DNA from: an uncultured Curvibacter sp.
GTDB lineage: Bacteria > Pseudomonadota > Gammaproteobacteria > Burkholderiales > Burkholderiaceae_C
DNA length: 41,363 nt
NCBI GenBank assembly: GCA_903902035.1
Contig: CAIUTG010000183.1
Span: 1-41,363 of the forward strand
Reading direction: 5' to 3'
A program made the translations under genes and the position numbers. The notes below the pieces were generated by a model. It saw only the letters and a program-made list of their open reading frames with translations. It had not been told where the DNA came from and did not search any database. Below, piece by piece: positions 23,858-33,104 of the stretch. The stretch's first letter is position 1; each line of letters begins with the position of its first letter.

Positions 23858-25174
23858 TCAAGGAACCGTTTCGTCTATTTCCAGAGCAATCCCGTGGGTC
23901 CCCAGTTTCAAAGCGGCAGATTGCCCTCTCAAATCACCCGACTGGGCCAGGGCCTGGCCCGAATGAGAAATGCGGGCTCGCACCCACACCCGGGCCTCGG
24001 GCGTTTGACGGGCCCATGCCGACAAGGAGGCCGCTGAACTCATGGCCAGGCGGTCATCGAGCTGAAAATCAAGGGTGTGGTTTGGGGCTTGCAGCAAATC
24101 CCGGGCTGGACGGCGCAACACCGCCAAAGGCATGGGCGGGCCATTCACCGCCACGGCCGTGATGAACAGCGTGTCTTGCGGCCCCACCTGTTGCCGCAAG
24201 GCTGGGGCCAAGCTGACATGGCCCTGCAAAACGGCCTGTGCATGCGGAGCCACCGGAGGCGCTGCTTCGGCGGGTCGGGACAAGTCCCCGCCTTTTTGAC
24301 GCGCCGCCGCCATGGCCTGTTGCACCGCCTGAGCCCCCTCAGAACCAGGTGGCAATTGGGCCAGCAAATGGCCCCAATGCACCAAGGCTTGGCTGAAATC
24401 ACCCATGGCAAAAGACACCTGGCCCGCCAGCAACAGGACCCGACTGTTGTTGGGGTCCGCCGCCAACGCGGCTTGAATCAGGCTGGCGGCCTCGCCTTCA
24501 AAATGCCCACCGTGCTGCATCGCCAGCGCCTCCAACCGCTCCAGGTTCAAGACCGGGTCTTGGGTCAAACGGTAAGCCTGCTCAAAACTTTGGGCGGCCA
24601 GCTCGAACTGCCCTTGCGCGCGTTGCACCCGCGCCAACACAATCCAGGCCTCCACGTCCGAGGGCCGACTCGCCAGACGTTTCGACAAGCCTCGCGCCAG
24701 GGCCTGCGGTGACAGGCCATCGGCCTGCGCCAGGGCCATGACATCGGGGTCCATCACATCGGTTTCGCCCCATTGGCGGTACAACCAAAAAGAAAGCGGC
24801 AACAACAGCAGCAAACCCAACACCGTGGCTTGCATGAAACGGGTCAGGCCCTGGGGCCGCTGAGCGGGGGCGGCGAGGGGCGTGGCATCCCCACTCAATT
24901 CACTGCTCAAGCGTTGGGCGATTTCGGCACGCGCCAGCCGCCACTGCGATTCGGACAGCTGACCTGCCGCATGCTCGGCATTCAATTCACCGAGTGCTTC
25001 TTGGTAAATGGCGGCACTGGTTTGGGCCTGGTCATCCAGCGAGGCCTCTGGCCAGTCGGTCTGCGCCATCCGTTGCACCGACGCACGCCACAAAGCACGG
25101 GCCAACACAAGGACCACCACCAAACTCAACAAAACCGACAAGGCCACAAAGGCCGGAGGCGCATTCAGGTTCAT
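23858..25174 (-). CDS. ccmI: Cytochrome c maturation protein CcmI (apocytochrome chaperone)
   Basis: A 438-residue protein. Residues about 8-30 form a membrane helix (FVALSVLLSLVVVLVLARALW), a cytoplasmic segment with YQEALGELNAEHAAGQLSESQWRLARAEIAQRL follows, and a second helix lies near 112-132. The C-terminal part contains TPR-like helices (WIVLARVQRAQGQFELAAQSFEQAYRLTQDP). CcmI holds the C-terminus of apocytochrome c for haem ligation with CcmF and CcmH. It overlaps ccmH by 4 bp and closes the ccm operon. Confidence 0.92.
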   Translation of the reverse strand: MNLNAPPAFVALSVLLSLVVVLVLARALWRASVQRMAQTDWPEASLDDQAQTSAAIYQEALGELNAEHAAGQLSESQWRLARAEIAQRLSSELSGDATPLAAPAQRPQGLTRFMQATVLGLLLLLPLSFWLYRQWGETDVMDPDVMALAQADGLSPQALARGLSKRLASRPSDVEAWIVLARVQRAQGQFELAAQSFEQAYRLTQDPVLNLERLEALAMQHGGHFEGEAASLIQAALAADPNNSRVLLLAGQVSFAMGDFSQALVHWGHLLAQLPPGSEGAQAVQQAMAAARQKGGDLSRPAEAAPPVAPHAQAVLQGHVSLAPALRQQVGPQDTLFITAVAVNGPPMPLAVLRRPARDLLQAPNHTLDFQLDDRLAMSSAASLSAWARQTPEARVWVRARISHSGQALAQSGDLRGQSAALKLGTHGIALEIDETVP

Positions 25175-25689
25175 ATTCCATCCCGGTCTTGCAAAACCGC
25201 GTCCACCAAACGCTGGGCCTCGTCACTGAGTGCCATCGGCGCTGGCGGCACCGTGGGCTTGGCGCGACGGGCACGCAAAGCCAGCCAGGCCAAGCCCAAG
25301 CCCAAGCCCAGCAGCGCTGCGGGCCCCCACCAAAGTGCCCAAGTGGTGGGCTTGACCTCGGGTCGGTAGAGCACAAAATCACCATACCGTGCGACCAAAT
25401 AGGCCTTGATCTCGGCATCCGTCTTGCCTTGACGGATCAGGCCACGGACCTCGTCACGCAAGTCTTTCGCCAAATCCGCCCGGGACGAAGCCAGGGTTTC
25501 GTTTTGGCACACCAGGCAACGCAGCTCTTCAGAAATGTGAACCATGCGCGCCTCCACCCAGGGCTCGTCACCCAAGGGAATGGCTTCTTTGGCCAGCACC
25601 GGGCAGGCGCACGTCAAAGCCAGCGCCAGCCAAACAGCCACCCACCAGGACCCGCCCCATGACCGCAGGAAAGTTAGACTCATCTTCAT
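25171..25689 (-). CDS. ccmH: Cytochrome c maturation thiol oxidoreductase CcmH
   Basis: A 172-residue protein with a signal peptide ending near VLAKEAI, the redox motif LRCLVCQNETLASS (Cys58, Cys61) and a C-terminal membrane helix (WWGPAALLGLGLGLAWLAL). It reduces the CxxCH cysteines of apocytochrome c in the periplasm. The ATG at 25689 overlaps the ccmG stop (ATGA); a second in-frame ATG lies two codons on. Repeated AAGCCC in the DNA encodes the GLGLGL stretch. Confidence 0.95.
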   Translation of the reverse strand: MKMSLTFLRSWGGSWWVAVWLALALTCACPVLAKEAIPLGDEPWVEARMVHISEELRCLVCQNETLASSRADLAKDLRDEVRGLIRQGKTDAEIKAYLVARYGDFVLYRPEVKPTTWALWWGPAALLGLGLGLAWLALRARRAKPTVPPAPMALSDEAQRLVDAVLQDRDGI

Positions 25690-26297
25690 GAGGCCTCCGA
25701 CTTTGGCAGAGGCTCGTGTTGCAACTTCTCAATCAGAGGCTTGACGGTTTCCGTCAAAATTTCAGGCGTCAAAACACCCACCACCTTGTAGCGAATCAGG
25801 CCAGCTTTGTCGATGACGTAGCTTTCCGGCACGCCATACACGCCATAGTCCATGCCCACCCGGCCATCGACATCCAGCACCGTGACCGCATAGGGGTTGC
25901 CATGTTTTTTTAGCCAAGCCGCCGTTTTGGTGCGCGCCATTGACAGCCGCGTGGACGCGGACAAGACTTGGCCCGCCTCGTCTTGGTCGGTCTGAATTTC
26001 TTTGTAATTCATGCCCACCACCGGCGCCAAGCCCTGCTGGGCAAACTGCATCAACATGGGGTGCTCTTGCTGGCAGGGCAGGCACCAGGTGGCCCAGACA
26101 TTGAGCAACCACACTTGGCCCTTCATTTGTTCGGGGCTGAAACGGGGGCCCTCTGCCCCCACGGTTTCCAACACAAAAGTGGGGGCGGGGCGGTCGATCA
26201 GGGGCGAGGGAATTTCATGCGGGTCGCGCTTCAGACCCACCGCCAAGAACGCCACCAACGCCAAAAACACAATCAAAGGAATGAGGGCCAAACGCAT
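25686..26297 (-). CDS. ccmG: Thiol:disulfide interchange protein CcmG/DsbE
   Basis: A 203-residue membrane-anchored thioredoxin-fold protein (hydrophobic LIPLIVFLALVAFLAVGL near the N-terminus). The active site is NVWATWCLPCQQEHP (Cys72, Cys75), and VYGVPESYVIDKAGLIRYK carries the usual cis-proline loop. It keeps apocytochrome/CcmH thiols reduced. The start ATG 26297, 10 bp after ccmF, is chosen over the track's 26360, which would overlap ccmF. Confidence 0.93.
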   Translation of the reverse strand: MRLALIPLIVFLALVAFLAVGLKRDPHEIPSPLIDRPAPTFVLETVGAEGPRFSPEQMKGQVWLLNVWATWCLPCQQEHPMLMQFAQQGLAPVVGMNYKEIQTDQDEAGQVLSASTRLSMARTKTAAWLKKHGNPYAVTVLDVDGRVGMDYGVYGVPESYVIDKAGLIRYKVVGVLTPEILTETVKPLIEKLQHEPLPKSEAS

Positions 26298-26307
26298 GGT
26301 CAATCTT

Positions 26308-28251
26308 TCATTTTTGCGATGGCTTTCGATAGCGCCGATCGGCAGCAGCCACCACGCCACCTGCCATCATCAACAAAACCCCCGCCCAAATCCAGGACAC
26401 AAAGGGTTTGTTGTAGACCCGCAAACTCCACTGGGTTTGCGCCGGGTTCATGGGCTCGCCCAAGGAGACATAAAGATCACGCCAGGGGGACACGTCAATC
26501 GCCGCCTGGGTCATGGGCATGGGACTGGAAAAATAGCGTCGTTTCTCGGGGTGCAAAACCGCGACCCTTTGCTCGCCCTGGAAGACCGAGACCTCAGCGC
26601 GTTTGGCGGCGTAATTGGGGCCCGGCACTTCTTGAACACCGTCCAACACAAAATGGTAAGTTTGCAAATTCAGGGTGTCGCCCAAACCCATGCTCACATC
26701 GCGCTCGACCTCATAGCCTTTGACCAAGGTGATCCCCAACACCAGCACGGCCAAGCCCAAATGGGCCAGGTGCATGCCCAAAAATCCCATCGACACCCGG
26801 CCGGGGGCCCACCAACGCGGCATCAAATGCTGCAGGGTACCGGCGGCCACCCAGGTCGCCAGCCCCACGCCCAAAGTCACGCCCGGCGACCAAAGCGAAA
26901 CACCCAGGGCGTGCCCCAACCACGCGGGCACCAGCAGCCCCACCGACCCGCTCAGCAAGACCAAAGGCCAGAGTCGGCGCAAAACCACCCCCCACTCGGT
27001 GTCTTTCCAGGTCGCCACCACGCCGGGCACCAAGAGCAACAAAACCGGCACCATCAGCGGCACAAAAACCAGGTTGAAGTAAGGGGCTCCGACCGATAAT
27101 TTGCCCAGATTCAAGGCATCAATCACCATCGGGTAGACCGTGCCCAGCAAGACCGCCGCGCAGGCCACCACCAAGAACACGCTGTTCAACAACAACAAGG
27201 TTTCGCGCAACACCGGGGTGCCCGCTACCGCCTTCAGCTTGGGCGCACGCCAGGCAAACAAGGTCAGCGAGGTGCCGACCACCAAGGCCAAAAAGACCAG
27301 AATAAACACGCCCCGCTTGGGGTCCGAAGCAAAGGCGTGCACCGAGTTGAGCACGCCCGAGCGAACCAAAAACGTGCCCAGCAACGACAAAGAAAACGCC
27401 GCAATCGCCAGCAACACGGTCCAGGCTTTGAAGCCGCCGCGCTTTTCGGTCATCATCAAAGAGTGCAACAAGGCCGTGCCACACAGCCAGGGCAAGAGCG
27501 AGGCGTTCTCCACCGGGTCCCAAAACCACCACCCCCCCCAACCCAACACGTTGTAGGCCCACCAGGAACCCAGGCCAATGCCAAAGGACATGAAGACCCA
27601 GGCCACCAAGGTCCAGGGCCGCGACCAACGCGCCCAAGCCACATCGAGCCGCCCCGACAACAGGGCCGCAATGGCAAAGGCAAAGGCCACCGAAAAACCC
27701 ACATAGCCCATGTAAAGCATGGGGGGGTGAATCACCAAGGCCGGGTCTTGCAGCAAGGGGTTCAGGTCTTTGCCCTCTTGCAAGGCGGGCACCAAACGCT
27801 CGAAGGGGTTGGAGGTGGTGAGGATGAACAGCAAAAAGCCCATCGCCACAAAGCCGAGCACCGACAGCACCCGCGCCACCATCGGCAAAGGCAGTGGTTT
27901 GGAAAACACCGCCACGGCCAAGCCCCAGAGGCTCAAAATTTCGACCCACAGCAACAGCGACCCCTCATGCCCGCCCCAAATGGCAGCGAACTGGTAGTGC
28001 GCGGGCAGCAGTGAATTGGAATGCTCGGACACATAGCGAACCGAAAAATCATTGCTCAAAAACGCGGCGGCCAGACTGGCGAACGCCAAGCTGATCAACA
28101 CAAACAACAGCACCGCACAGGGCCGCGCCAGGGCCTGCCAAAGGGCCATGCGCGAAGCCGGCTTCAAGGTGCCCAGCAGAGGCAGAACGGCCTGGATCAG
28201 GGACACCCCCAGCGCCAGAATCAAACAAAAATGCCCCAGTTCAACCCACAT
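26308..28251 (-). CDS. ccmF: Cytochrome c haem lyase CcmF
   Basis: A 647-residue polytopic membrane protein, the size expected for CcmF. It has many hydrophobic segments and the haem-handling WWD motif GWGGWWFWDPVENASLLPWL at about 237-256, with surrounding histidines such as IWGGHEGSLLLWV and HPPMLYMGYVG. It ligates haem from holo-CcmE to apocytochrome c. The downstream gene ccmG follows within 10 bp; ccmE lies 36 bp upstream. Confidence 0.96.
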   Translation of the reverse strand: MWVELGHFCLILALGVSLIQAVLPLLGTLKPASRMALWQALARPCAVLLFVLISLAFASLAAAFLSNDFSVRYVSEHSNSLLPAHYQFAAIWGGHEGSLLLWVEILSLWGLAVAVFSKPLPLPMVARVLSVLGFVAMGFLLFILTTSNPFERLVPALQEGKDLNPLLQDPALVIHPPMLYMGYVGFSVAFAFAIAALLSGRLDVAWARWSRPWTLVAWVFMSFGIGLGSWWAYNVLGWGGWWFWDPVENASLLPWLCGTALLHSLMMTEKRGGFKAWTVLLAIAAFSLSLLGTFLVRSGVLNSVHAFASDPKRGVFILVFLALVVGTSLTLFAWRAPKLKAVAGTPVLRETLLLLNSVFLVVACAAVLLGTVYPMVIDALNLGKLSVGAPYFNLVFVPLMVPVLLLLVPGVVATWKDTEWGVVLRRLWPLVLLSGSVGLLVPAWLGHALGVSLWSPGVTLGVGLATWVAAGTLQHLMPRWWAPGRVSMGFLGMHLAHLGLAVLVLGITLVKGYEVERDVSMGLGDTLNLQTYHFVLDGVQEVPGPNYAAKRAEVSVFQGEQRVAVLHPEKRRYFSSPMPMTQAAIDVSPWRDLYVSLGEPMNPAQTQWSLRVYNKPFVSWIWAGVLLMMAGGVVAAADRRYRKPSQK

Positions 28252-28287
28252 AAGAACCCACTTTCGAACTGCCCTTCAAAGCGACGC

Positions 28288-28740
28288 TCAAGGCGAATTG
28301 GCCAGCTTGCCGGCCAGTTTTCTGGCGGCCGCATCGTCCAAGGCCTGCTTGGCTTCGGGTGGCATGTAGTTCTCGTCGTGTTTGGCCAACACCTCCGAGG
28401 CAACGAATTGACCCTGGGCGTTGAGTTGGCCCTGAGCCACCACCCCCCGACCTTCTTTGAACAAATCGGGCAGCAAGCCGTCATACACCACCACCGCATC
28501 GTGGCGGGTGTCGGTCACCACGAAGGACACCTGCATGCCCTGGCGCTGCAAACTGCCCTCCTTGACCATGCCCCCCACCCGGAACACCTGGCCGTGCGGG
28601 GCCTGGCCCGACTGAATTTGGCTGGGCGTAAAAAAGAACACCAGATTGCTTTGGAAGGCGTTCAAGACAAAGTAGGCGGCAGCGCCCAAGGCCAGCAGGC
28701 CAATTCCAATGAACAAAAGACGTTGATGACGAGGTTTCAT
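28288..28740 (-). CDS. ccmE: Haem chaperone CcmE
   Basis: A 150-residue periplasmic haem shuttle tethered by one N-terminal helix (RLLFIGIGLLALGAAAYFVLNAF). It has an OB-fold with FRVGGMVKEGSL, and the covalent haem-binding His121 in AKHDENYMPPE with Tyr125. The ATG at 28740 overlaps the ccmD stop (ATGA); the track start at 28980 runs through ccmD and is rejected. Confidence 0.95.
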   Translation of the reverse strand: MKPRHQRLLFIGIGLLALGAAAYFVLNAFQSNLVFFFTPSQIQSGQAPHGQVFRVGGMVKEGSLQRQGMQVSFVVTDTRHDAVVVYDGLLPDLFKEGRGVVAQGQLNAQGQFVASEVLAKHDENYMPPEAKQALDDAAARKLAGKLANSP

Positions 28741-28913
28741 GGGGTCTGATTGTCGCTGAGTTCGTTGGCCAGAATTTGCCCTGTCCGGCGCGTGGTGCGG
28801 CGGGCTTGAAGCACTTCCAGCGCCAAAGCAGCCAGCACCGCACCGTAGCTCCCCCAAACATAAAAGCCATAGCCGCCCATGGCCCAAAAAGCCTCTGAAT
28901 TCGCCCAGTTCAT
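28737..28913 (-). CDS. ccmD: Haem exporter protein CcmD
   Basis: A 58-residue small membrane protein with one helix (FYVWGSYGAVLAALALEVLQARR) followed by basic residues. The start MNWANSEAFWAMGGYGFYVWGSYG is typical of CcmD. It overlaps ccmC and ccmE by 4 bp each. It helps release holo-CcmE from the CcmABC complex. Confidence 0.93.
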   Translation of the reverse strand: MNWANSEAFWAMGGYGFYVWGSYGAVLAALALEVLQARRTTRRTGQILANELSDNQTP

Positions 28914-29671
28914 GCCACTGCCTCCCATTCATTCTGCCGGACTCTGACCAGGTCTTGCACCCAAGCCGTCTCATGCTCACGCACCAGAATCAAGCTGCGG
29001 ACCCGGTACAAAGCCATGCCAATGGCATACGCCCAGCAGGCCAGGGTCACCAACAACAGGCTCCACAACATCGTCTGTGCCATGCTCGGGGCCCGGGTCA
29101 TGGAAATGCTGGCCCCCTGGTGCAAGGTGTTCCACCATTTGACCGAAAAATAAATGATGGGCACATTGATCACCCCGACCAAGGCCACCAAGGCCCCGGC
29201 CTGATCCCGCCGGCGGGGGTCATCAATCGCGCGGGTCAAGGCCAGATAACCCGCATACAAAAACAACAAAATCAGCTCGGAAGTCAGGCGCGCATCCCAA
29301 ACCCACCAGGTGCCCCACATGGGCTTGCCCCACAACGCGCCGGTCCACAAGGACAAAAAGCAAAACAGGGCGCCTGTCGGTGCCAGGGCTTGGGCCATCA
29401 AACCGGAGAGCCGGGTTTTAAAGCCCAAGCCCAAAGCCGACCAAAAAGCCATGGCCCCATAAATCACCATCGACATCCACGATGCGGGCACATGGATGAA
29501 GATGATGCGGTAGGCCTCACCCTGCTGGGCATCGGTCGGGGCCACAAAAAAACCCAGGTACAAACCCGCCAGGCCCAGCAAGGCCGCGAGCACAAAACAA
29601 AGGGGATAGAGCCGTCCCGCCAGACCATAAAACCGCTGCGGCGACGCATATTGAAGCCAAGGCAAAACCAT
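28910..29671 (-). CDS. ccmC: Haem exporter protein CcmC
   Basis: A 253-residue membrane protein with about six helices and the WWD-type motif MWGTWWVWDARLTSELILLFLYAGY. It loads haem onto CcmE on the periplasmic face. Conserved histidine context IIFIHVPASWMSM is present. It lies 3 bp after ccmB and overlaps ccmD by 4 bp. Confidence 0.96.
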   Translation of the reverse strand: MVLPWLQYASPQRFYGLAGRLYPLCFVLAALLGLAGLYLGFFVAPTDAQQGEAYRIIFIHVPASWMSMVIYGAMAFWSALGLGFKTRLSGLMAQALAPTGALFCFLSLWTGALWGKPMWGTWWVWDARLTSELILLFLYAGYLALTRAIDDPRRRDQAGALVALVGVINVPIIYFSVKWWNTLHQGASISMTRAPSMAQTMLWSLLLVTLACWAYAIGMALYRVRSLILVREHETAWVQDLVRVRQNEWEAVA

Positions 29672-29674
29672 GCT

Positions 29675-30379
29675 TTATTCCAACGCAATTTTCAGGGCCG
29701 ATGACGCGGCCCAAGGACACAAAAAGAGGGCCAGCATCAGCACCGCCATGAGCAAGGACACATGAGCCTGCGCCCCCAAACCACTCATTTCGGCCTGCAC
29801 GGCCCCCGCACCAAACACCAGGGTGGGAATATAAAGCGGCAGCACCAAGAGCGACAACAGCAACTCGCTGCTGCGCAAACCCAAGGTCAAGGCGGCCCCC
29901 ACGGCCCCGATCAACGACAGACTCAGGGTCCCCACCAGCAAAGTCAACATCAGAATTTTGACCGCATCCCAAGGCAAATCGAACTGCAAAGCCAACAGCG
30001 GCGACAAAATGACCAGGGGCAAGCCCGACAAAAGCCAATGCGCGACAATTTTGGTCGCCACCAACAAAGGCAAGGGCGTGGCCGACAACAGCAACTGCTC
30101 CAGGCTACCATCCGCCTCATCGGCCCCGAATAAACGCCCCATGGACAGCATCGCCGAAAGCAAGGCCGCCACCCACAAAATGCCGGGGCCAATCAAGCGC
30201 AAAGTGCCCATTTCAGGGCCAATCGCCAACGGGAACAACGCCGCCACCACCACAAAGAAAAACACCACGGTCGCCAGATCGCTTTGGCGTCGCGCCGCCA
30301 CTTTCAGGTCACGCAACAACAAAGCCCACAGGGTTTGGCGCAGGGAAGGGGCCGAGGACAACACAGGGGCGGCGCTCAT
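29675..30379 (-). CDS. ccmB: Haem exporter permease CcmB
   Basis: A 234-residue membrane protein with six hydrophobic segments. FGADEADGSLEQLLLSATPLPLLVATKIVAHWLLSGLPLVILSPLLALQ is typical of CcmB. It is the membrane partner of the CcmA ATPase; its start overlaps the ccmA stop by 4 bp. Confidence 0.95.
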   Translation of the reverse strand: MSAAPVLSSAPSLRQTLWALLLRDLKVAARRQSDLATVVFFFVVVAALFPLAIGPEMGTLRLIGPGILWVAALLSAMLSMGRLFGADEADGSLEQLLLSATPLPLLVATKIVAHWLLSGLPLVILSPLLALQFDLPWDAVKILMLTLLVGTLSLSLIGAVGAALTLGLRSSELLLSLLVLPLYIPTLVFGAGAVQAEMSGLGAQAHVSLLMAVLMLALFLCPWAASSALKIALE

Positions 30380-30999
30380 GCGGCAAACGCCCCCAAATCC
30401 AGCGTTTCACCCGGCGCCTGAAGCGCGATGGGCTGGTGGCTGGTGAACACCAGCAGACCGCCTCGCGCCAAGTGTTGGTCCAGCAGATCTTGCAGGCTGC
30501 TTTGCGCCGCCACATCCAGGGCGGCAACCGGCTCGTCCAGAATCCACAAGGGGGCTTGCCCCAAAATCAAGGCGGCCAGGGTCACGCGGCGTTTTTGCCC
30601 CTGCGACAAAACCTTCACCGGCCATTGCGACCGCCCCTTCAAGCCCACCTGGACCAAAGCGTCTTGCGCGGCCTGCGCTGACACCGAAGTGCCGCGCAAA
30701 GCGGCACCCGACATCAAATTTTCATGCGCGCTGAGCTCTTCTTTGAGGGCCAAACCATGGCCTTGGTAGTGCAACTCGGCATGGAATGCCGAGCGAGTCG
30801 TTTGGATGTTTTGGCCTTGCCAGCGCACTTCGCCCTGAGCGGGCGTTGACAGACCACACAAAATTCGCAGCAAACTGGTTTTGCCAGCCCCATTGGGGCC
30901 TTTGACCTGAAGCCAACGGCCCGGCTGGAGGTGGAAATGAAGGCCCTGAAACAACCGTTTGGAGCCACGCTGACAGGACAGTTGATGGGCCGAAAGCAT
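30376..30999 (-). CDS. ccmA: Haem exporter ATP-binding protein CcmA
   Basis: A 207-residue ABC ATPase. It has Walker A KGPNGAGKTSLLRILCGL, the signature VLSQGQKRRVTLAALIL, Walker B LWILDEPVAALD and the H-loop TSHQP. These and the neighbouring ccmB identify it as CcmA, whose ATP hydrolysis frees holo-CcmE. The start is the ATG at 30999 (MLSAHQLSCQRGSKRLF); the track start at 31434 lies well inside hemC. No Shine-Dalgarno site is visible. The gene diverges from hemC across 27 bp. Confidence 0.94.
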   Translation of the reverse strand: MLSAHQLSCQRGSKRLFQGLHFHLQPGRWLQVKGPNGAGKTSLLRILCGLSTPAQGEVRWQGQNIQTTRSAFHAELHYQGHGLALKEELSAHENLMSGAALRGTSVSAQAAQDALVQVGLKGRSQWPVKVLSQGQKRRVTLAALILGQAPLWILDEPVAALDVAAQSSLQDLLDQHLARGGLLVFTSHQPIALQAPGETLDLGAFAA

Positions 31000-31026
31000 G
31001 CAAGATGATACCAGTATGATTCGCCC
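31000..31026. promoter_or_regulatory. 27-bp divergent gap ccmA/hemC with two -10-like hexamers
   Basis: On the minus strand TATCAT (31010-31005) ends 5 nt before the ccmA ATG; on the plus strand TATGAT (31015-31020) ends 6 nt before the hemC ATG. Each matches five of six positions of TATAAT. Neither gene has an evident Shine-Dalgarno sequence, and neither hexamer has a good -35. If these are real, transcripts would begin at or near the start codons. Otherwise, both promoters must lie inside the opposite gene. Confidence 0.35.
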
Positions 31027-32004
31027 ATGCCGTCTCTTTACCTGACCATTGCCACCCGTGAAAGCCGCCTTGCCCTGTGGCAGGCCGAACATGTCAAAGC
31101 CCTGTTGCAACAACAAGGCCATCACATTGAACTGCTGGGCATGACCACCCAAGGCGATCAGATGCTGGAGGTGAGTTTGAGCAAAGTGGGCGGCAAAGGC
31201 CTGTTTGTCAAAGAACTGGAAGTCGCCTTGGCGCAAGGCCGCGCCCAATTGGCGGTGCATTCGCTCAAAGACGTACCGATGGAGCTGCCCCCCGGCTTCG
31301 AGTTGGCCTGTGTCATGCGCCGCGAAGACCCGCGCGATGCCTGGGTGTCCCCTGCCTACGCCAGCCTGGACGACTTGCCCGAAGGGGCCGTGGTCGGCAC
31401 TTCGAGCCTGCGCCGCACGGTCTTGCTGCGCCAACTGCGCCCCGACTTAAAAATCGAAGCCCTGCGCGGCAACCTGGACACCCGACTGCGAAAACTCGAC
31501 GCAGGCCAATACGCCGGTATTGTGTTGGCGGCCGCCGGTTTGAAGCGCCTGGGCCTGTCAGACCGGATTCGCACCATTTTTGACACCGAACAAATGCTGC
31601 CCGCTGCGGGCCAAGGGGCTTTGGGTATTGAAATTCGCCACTCAACGCAAGACCCCGCACCACCCGGTCTGCTCGACGCCTTGAGCCCCCTCGCCGACGC
31701 CAGTACCTGGCTGGCTGTTAGCGCCGAGCGCGCCGTCAGCCGCGCCCTGGGCGGCAGTTGCTCCATGCCCTTGGCCGCCCACGCCGTTTGGCAAGACGAC
31801 ACCCTGCACCTGCAAGCGGCCTGGGGCAACCCCCTCTCGGCCACGCCCCACTTGATTCGGGTGCAAGGCGAGGTCCGCTTGCCAGGGGCCACGGCCAACG
31901 CCCACCCACTCAACCCCGAAGCGGCCTTGGCCGCCAGCGCCCTGGGCGAGCAACTGGCCGCCCGACTGCGCCAGCAGGGTGCAACCTCTTCCAGTCCCGC
32001 CTGA
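31027..32004 (+). CDS. hemC: Porphobilinogen deaminase (hydroxymethylbilane synthase)
   Basis: A 325-residue enzyme that polymerises four porphobilinogens to hydroxymethylbilane. It starts [22 protein letters not shown] and has [35 protein letters not shown] and [11 protein letters not shown]. The dipyrromethane cofactor cysteine is Cys245 in [13 protein letters not shown]. The gene is followed 17 bp later by hemE; the more common neighbour hemD is absent from the window. It diverges from ccmA. Confidence 0.97.
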   Translation: MPSLYLTIATRESRLALWQAEHVKALLQQQGHHIELLGMTTQGDQMLEVSLSKVGGKGLFVKELEVALAQGRAQLAVHSLKDVPMELPPGFELACVMRREDPRDAWVSPAYASLDDLPEGAVVGTSSLRRTVLLRQLRPDLKIEALRGNLDTRLRKLDAGQYAGIVLAAAGLKRLGLSDRIRTIFDTEQMLPAAGQGALGIEIRHSTQDPAPPGLLDALSPLADASTWLAVSAERAVSRALGGSCSMPLAAHAVWQDDTLHLQAAWGNPLSATPHLIRVQGEVRLPGATANAHPLNPEAALAASALGEQLAARLRQQGATSSSPA

Positions 32005-32021
32005 TTTTCCAGCCCTGCCCT

Positions 32022-33104
32022 ATGTTCGCCCCCCTCCAAAACGACACCTTCCTGCGCGCCTGCCTGGGCCAGACCACCGACTACACCCCCCTGTGGCTGA
32101 TGCGCCAAGCCGGTCGCTACCTGCCCGAATACCGCGCCACGCGCGCCCAAGCGGGCAGCTTCATGGGCCTGGCCACCAACGTGGATTACGCCACCGAAGT
32201 CACCCTGCAACCCCTGGAGCGCTACCCGCTGGACGCGGCCATTTTGTTCAGTGACATCCTGACCGTGCCCGACGCCATGGGCTTGGGCCTGTCGTTCGCC
32301 TTGGGTGAAGGCCCCAAATTTGCGAAGAACGTGCGCGACGAAGCCGCCGTGGCCGAATTGGCCGTGCCCGACATGGCCAAGCTGCGCTATGTGTTTGACG
32401 CCGTGACCTCGATCCGTCAAGCCCTCAACGGTCGCGTCCCCTTGATCGGCTTTTCAGGCAGCCCCTGGACCTTGGCCTGCTACATGGTCGAAGGCGCGGG
32501 CTCGGACGACTACCGCCACGTCAAAACCCTGATGTACGCCCGCCCCGACCTGATGCACCGCATTTTGACCCTCAACGCCGACGCGGTGGCGCTCTACCTC
32601 AACACCCAAATTGAAGCCGGTGCGCAAGCGGTGATGATTTTTGACAGCTGGGGTGGCGTCTTGGCCGACGGCGCGTTCCAAGCCTTTAGCTTGGCCTACA
32701 CGAAGCGCGTGTTGGCCCAACTCAAGAAAACCCAAGACGGCCAGACCATCCCCAGCATTGTCTTCACCAAGGGCGGCGGCCAGTGGCTGGACGACATGAA
32801 AGACCTGGATTGCAACGTCTTGGGCCTGGACTGGACCACCCACCTGGGCGCCGCCCGCGCCAAGGTGGCCCCCTACGGCAAGGCCTTGCAAGGCAATCTG
32901 GACCCCCATGTGCTGTTCGCCCCCCCAGACACCATCGCCGCCCAAGCGCGCCAGGTGTTGGACAGCTTCGGCCGCCCGAGTGCCGGATCGACCCACATCT
33001 TCAACCTGGGCCACGGCATCAGCCAACACACCCCGCCGGAAAGCGTGAGCGCCTTGGTGGAGGCGGTGCACTCGCATTCGCGGGCCATGCGCCAACGGAC
33101 TTGA
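32022..33104 (+). CDS. hemE: Uroporphyrinogen decarboxylase
   Basis: A 360-residue enzyme that decarboxylates uroporphyrinogen III to coproporphyrinogen III. Signatures are [19 protein letters not shown] near residue 23, [33 protein letters not shown] and [14 protein letters not shown]. The ATG at 32022 is right; the track ORF from 31758 overlaps hemC. It ends with TGA immediately followed by the TGA of the convergent hemF, giving the palindrome TGATCA with no spacer. Confidence 0.97.
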   Translation: MFAPLQNDTFLRACLGQTTDYTPLWLMRQAGRYLPEYRATRAQAGSFMGLATNVDYATEVTLQPLERYPLDAAILFSDILTVPDAMGLGLSFALGEGPKFAKNVRDEAAVAELAVPDMAKLRYVFDAVTSIRQALNGRVPLIGFSGSPWTLACYMVEGAGSDDYRHVKTLMYARPDLMHRILTLNADAVALYLNTQIEAGAQAVMIFDSWGGVLADGAFQAFSLAYTKRVLAQLKKTQDGQTIPSIVFTKGGGQWLDDMKDLDCNVLGLDWTTHLGAARAKVAPYGKALQGNLDPHVLFAPPDTIAAQARQVLDSFGRPSAGSTHIFNLGHGISQHTPPESVSALVEAVHSHSRAMRQRT

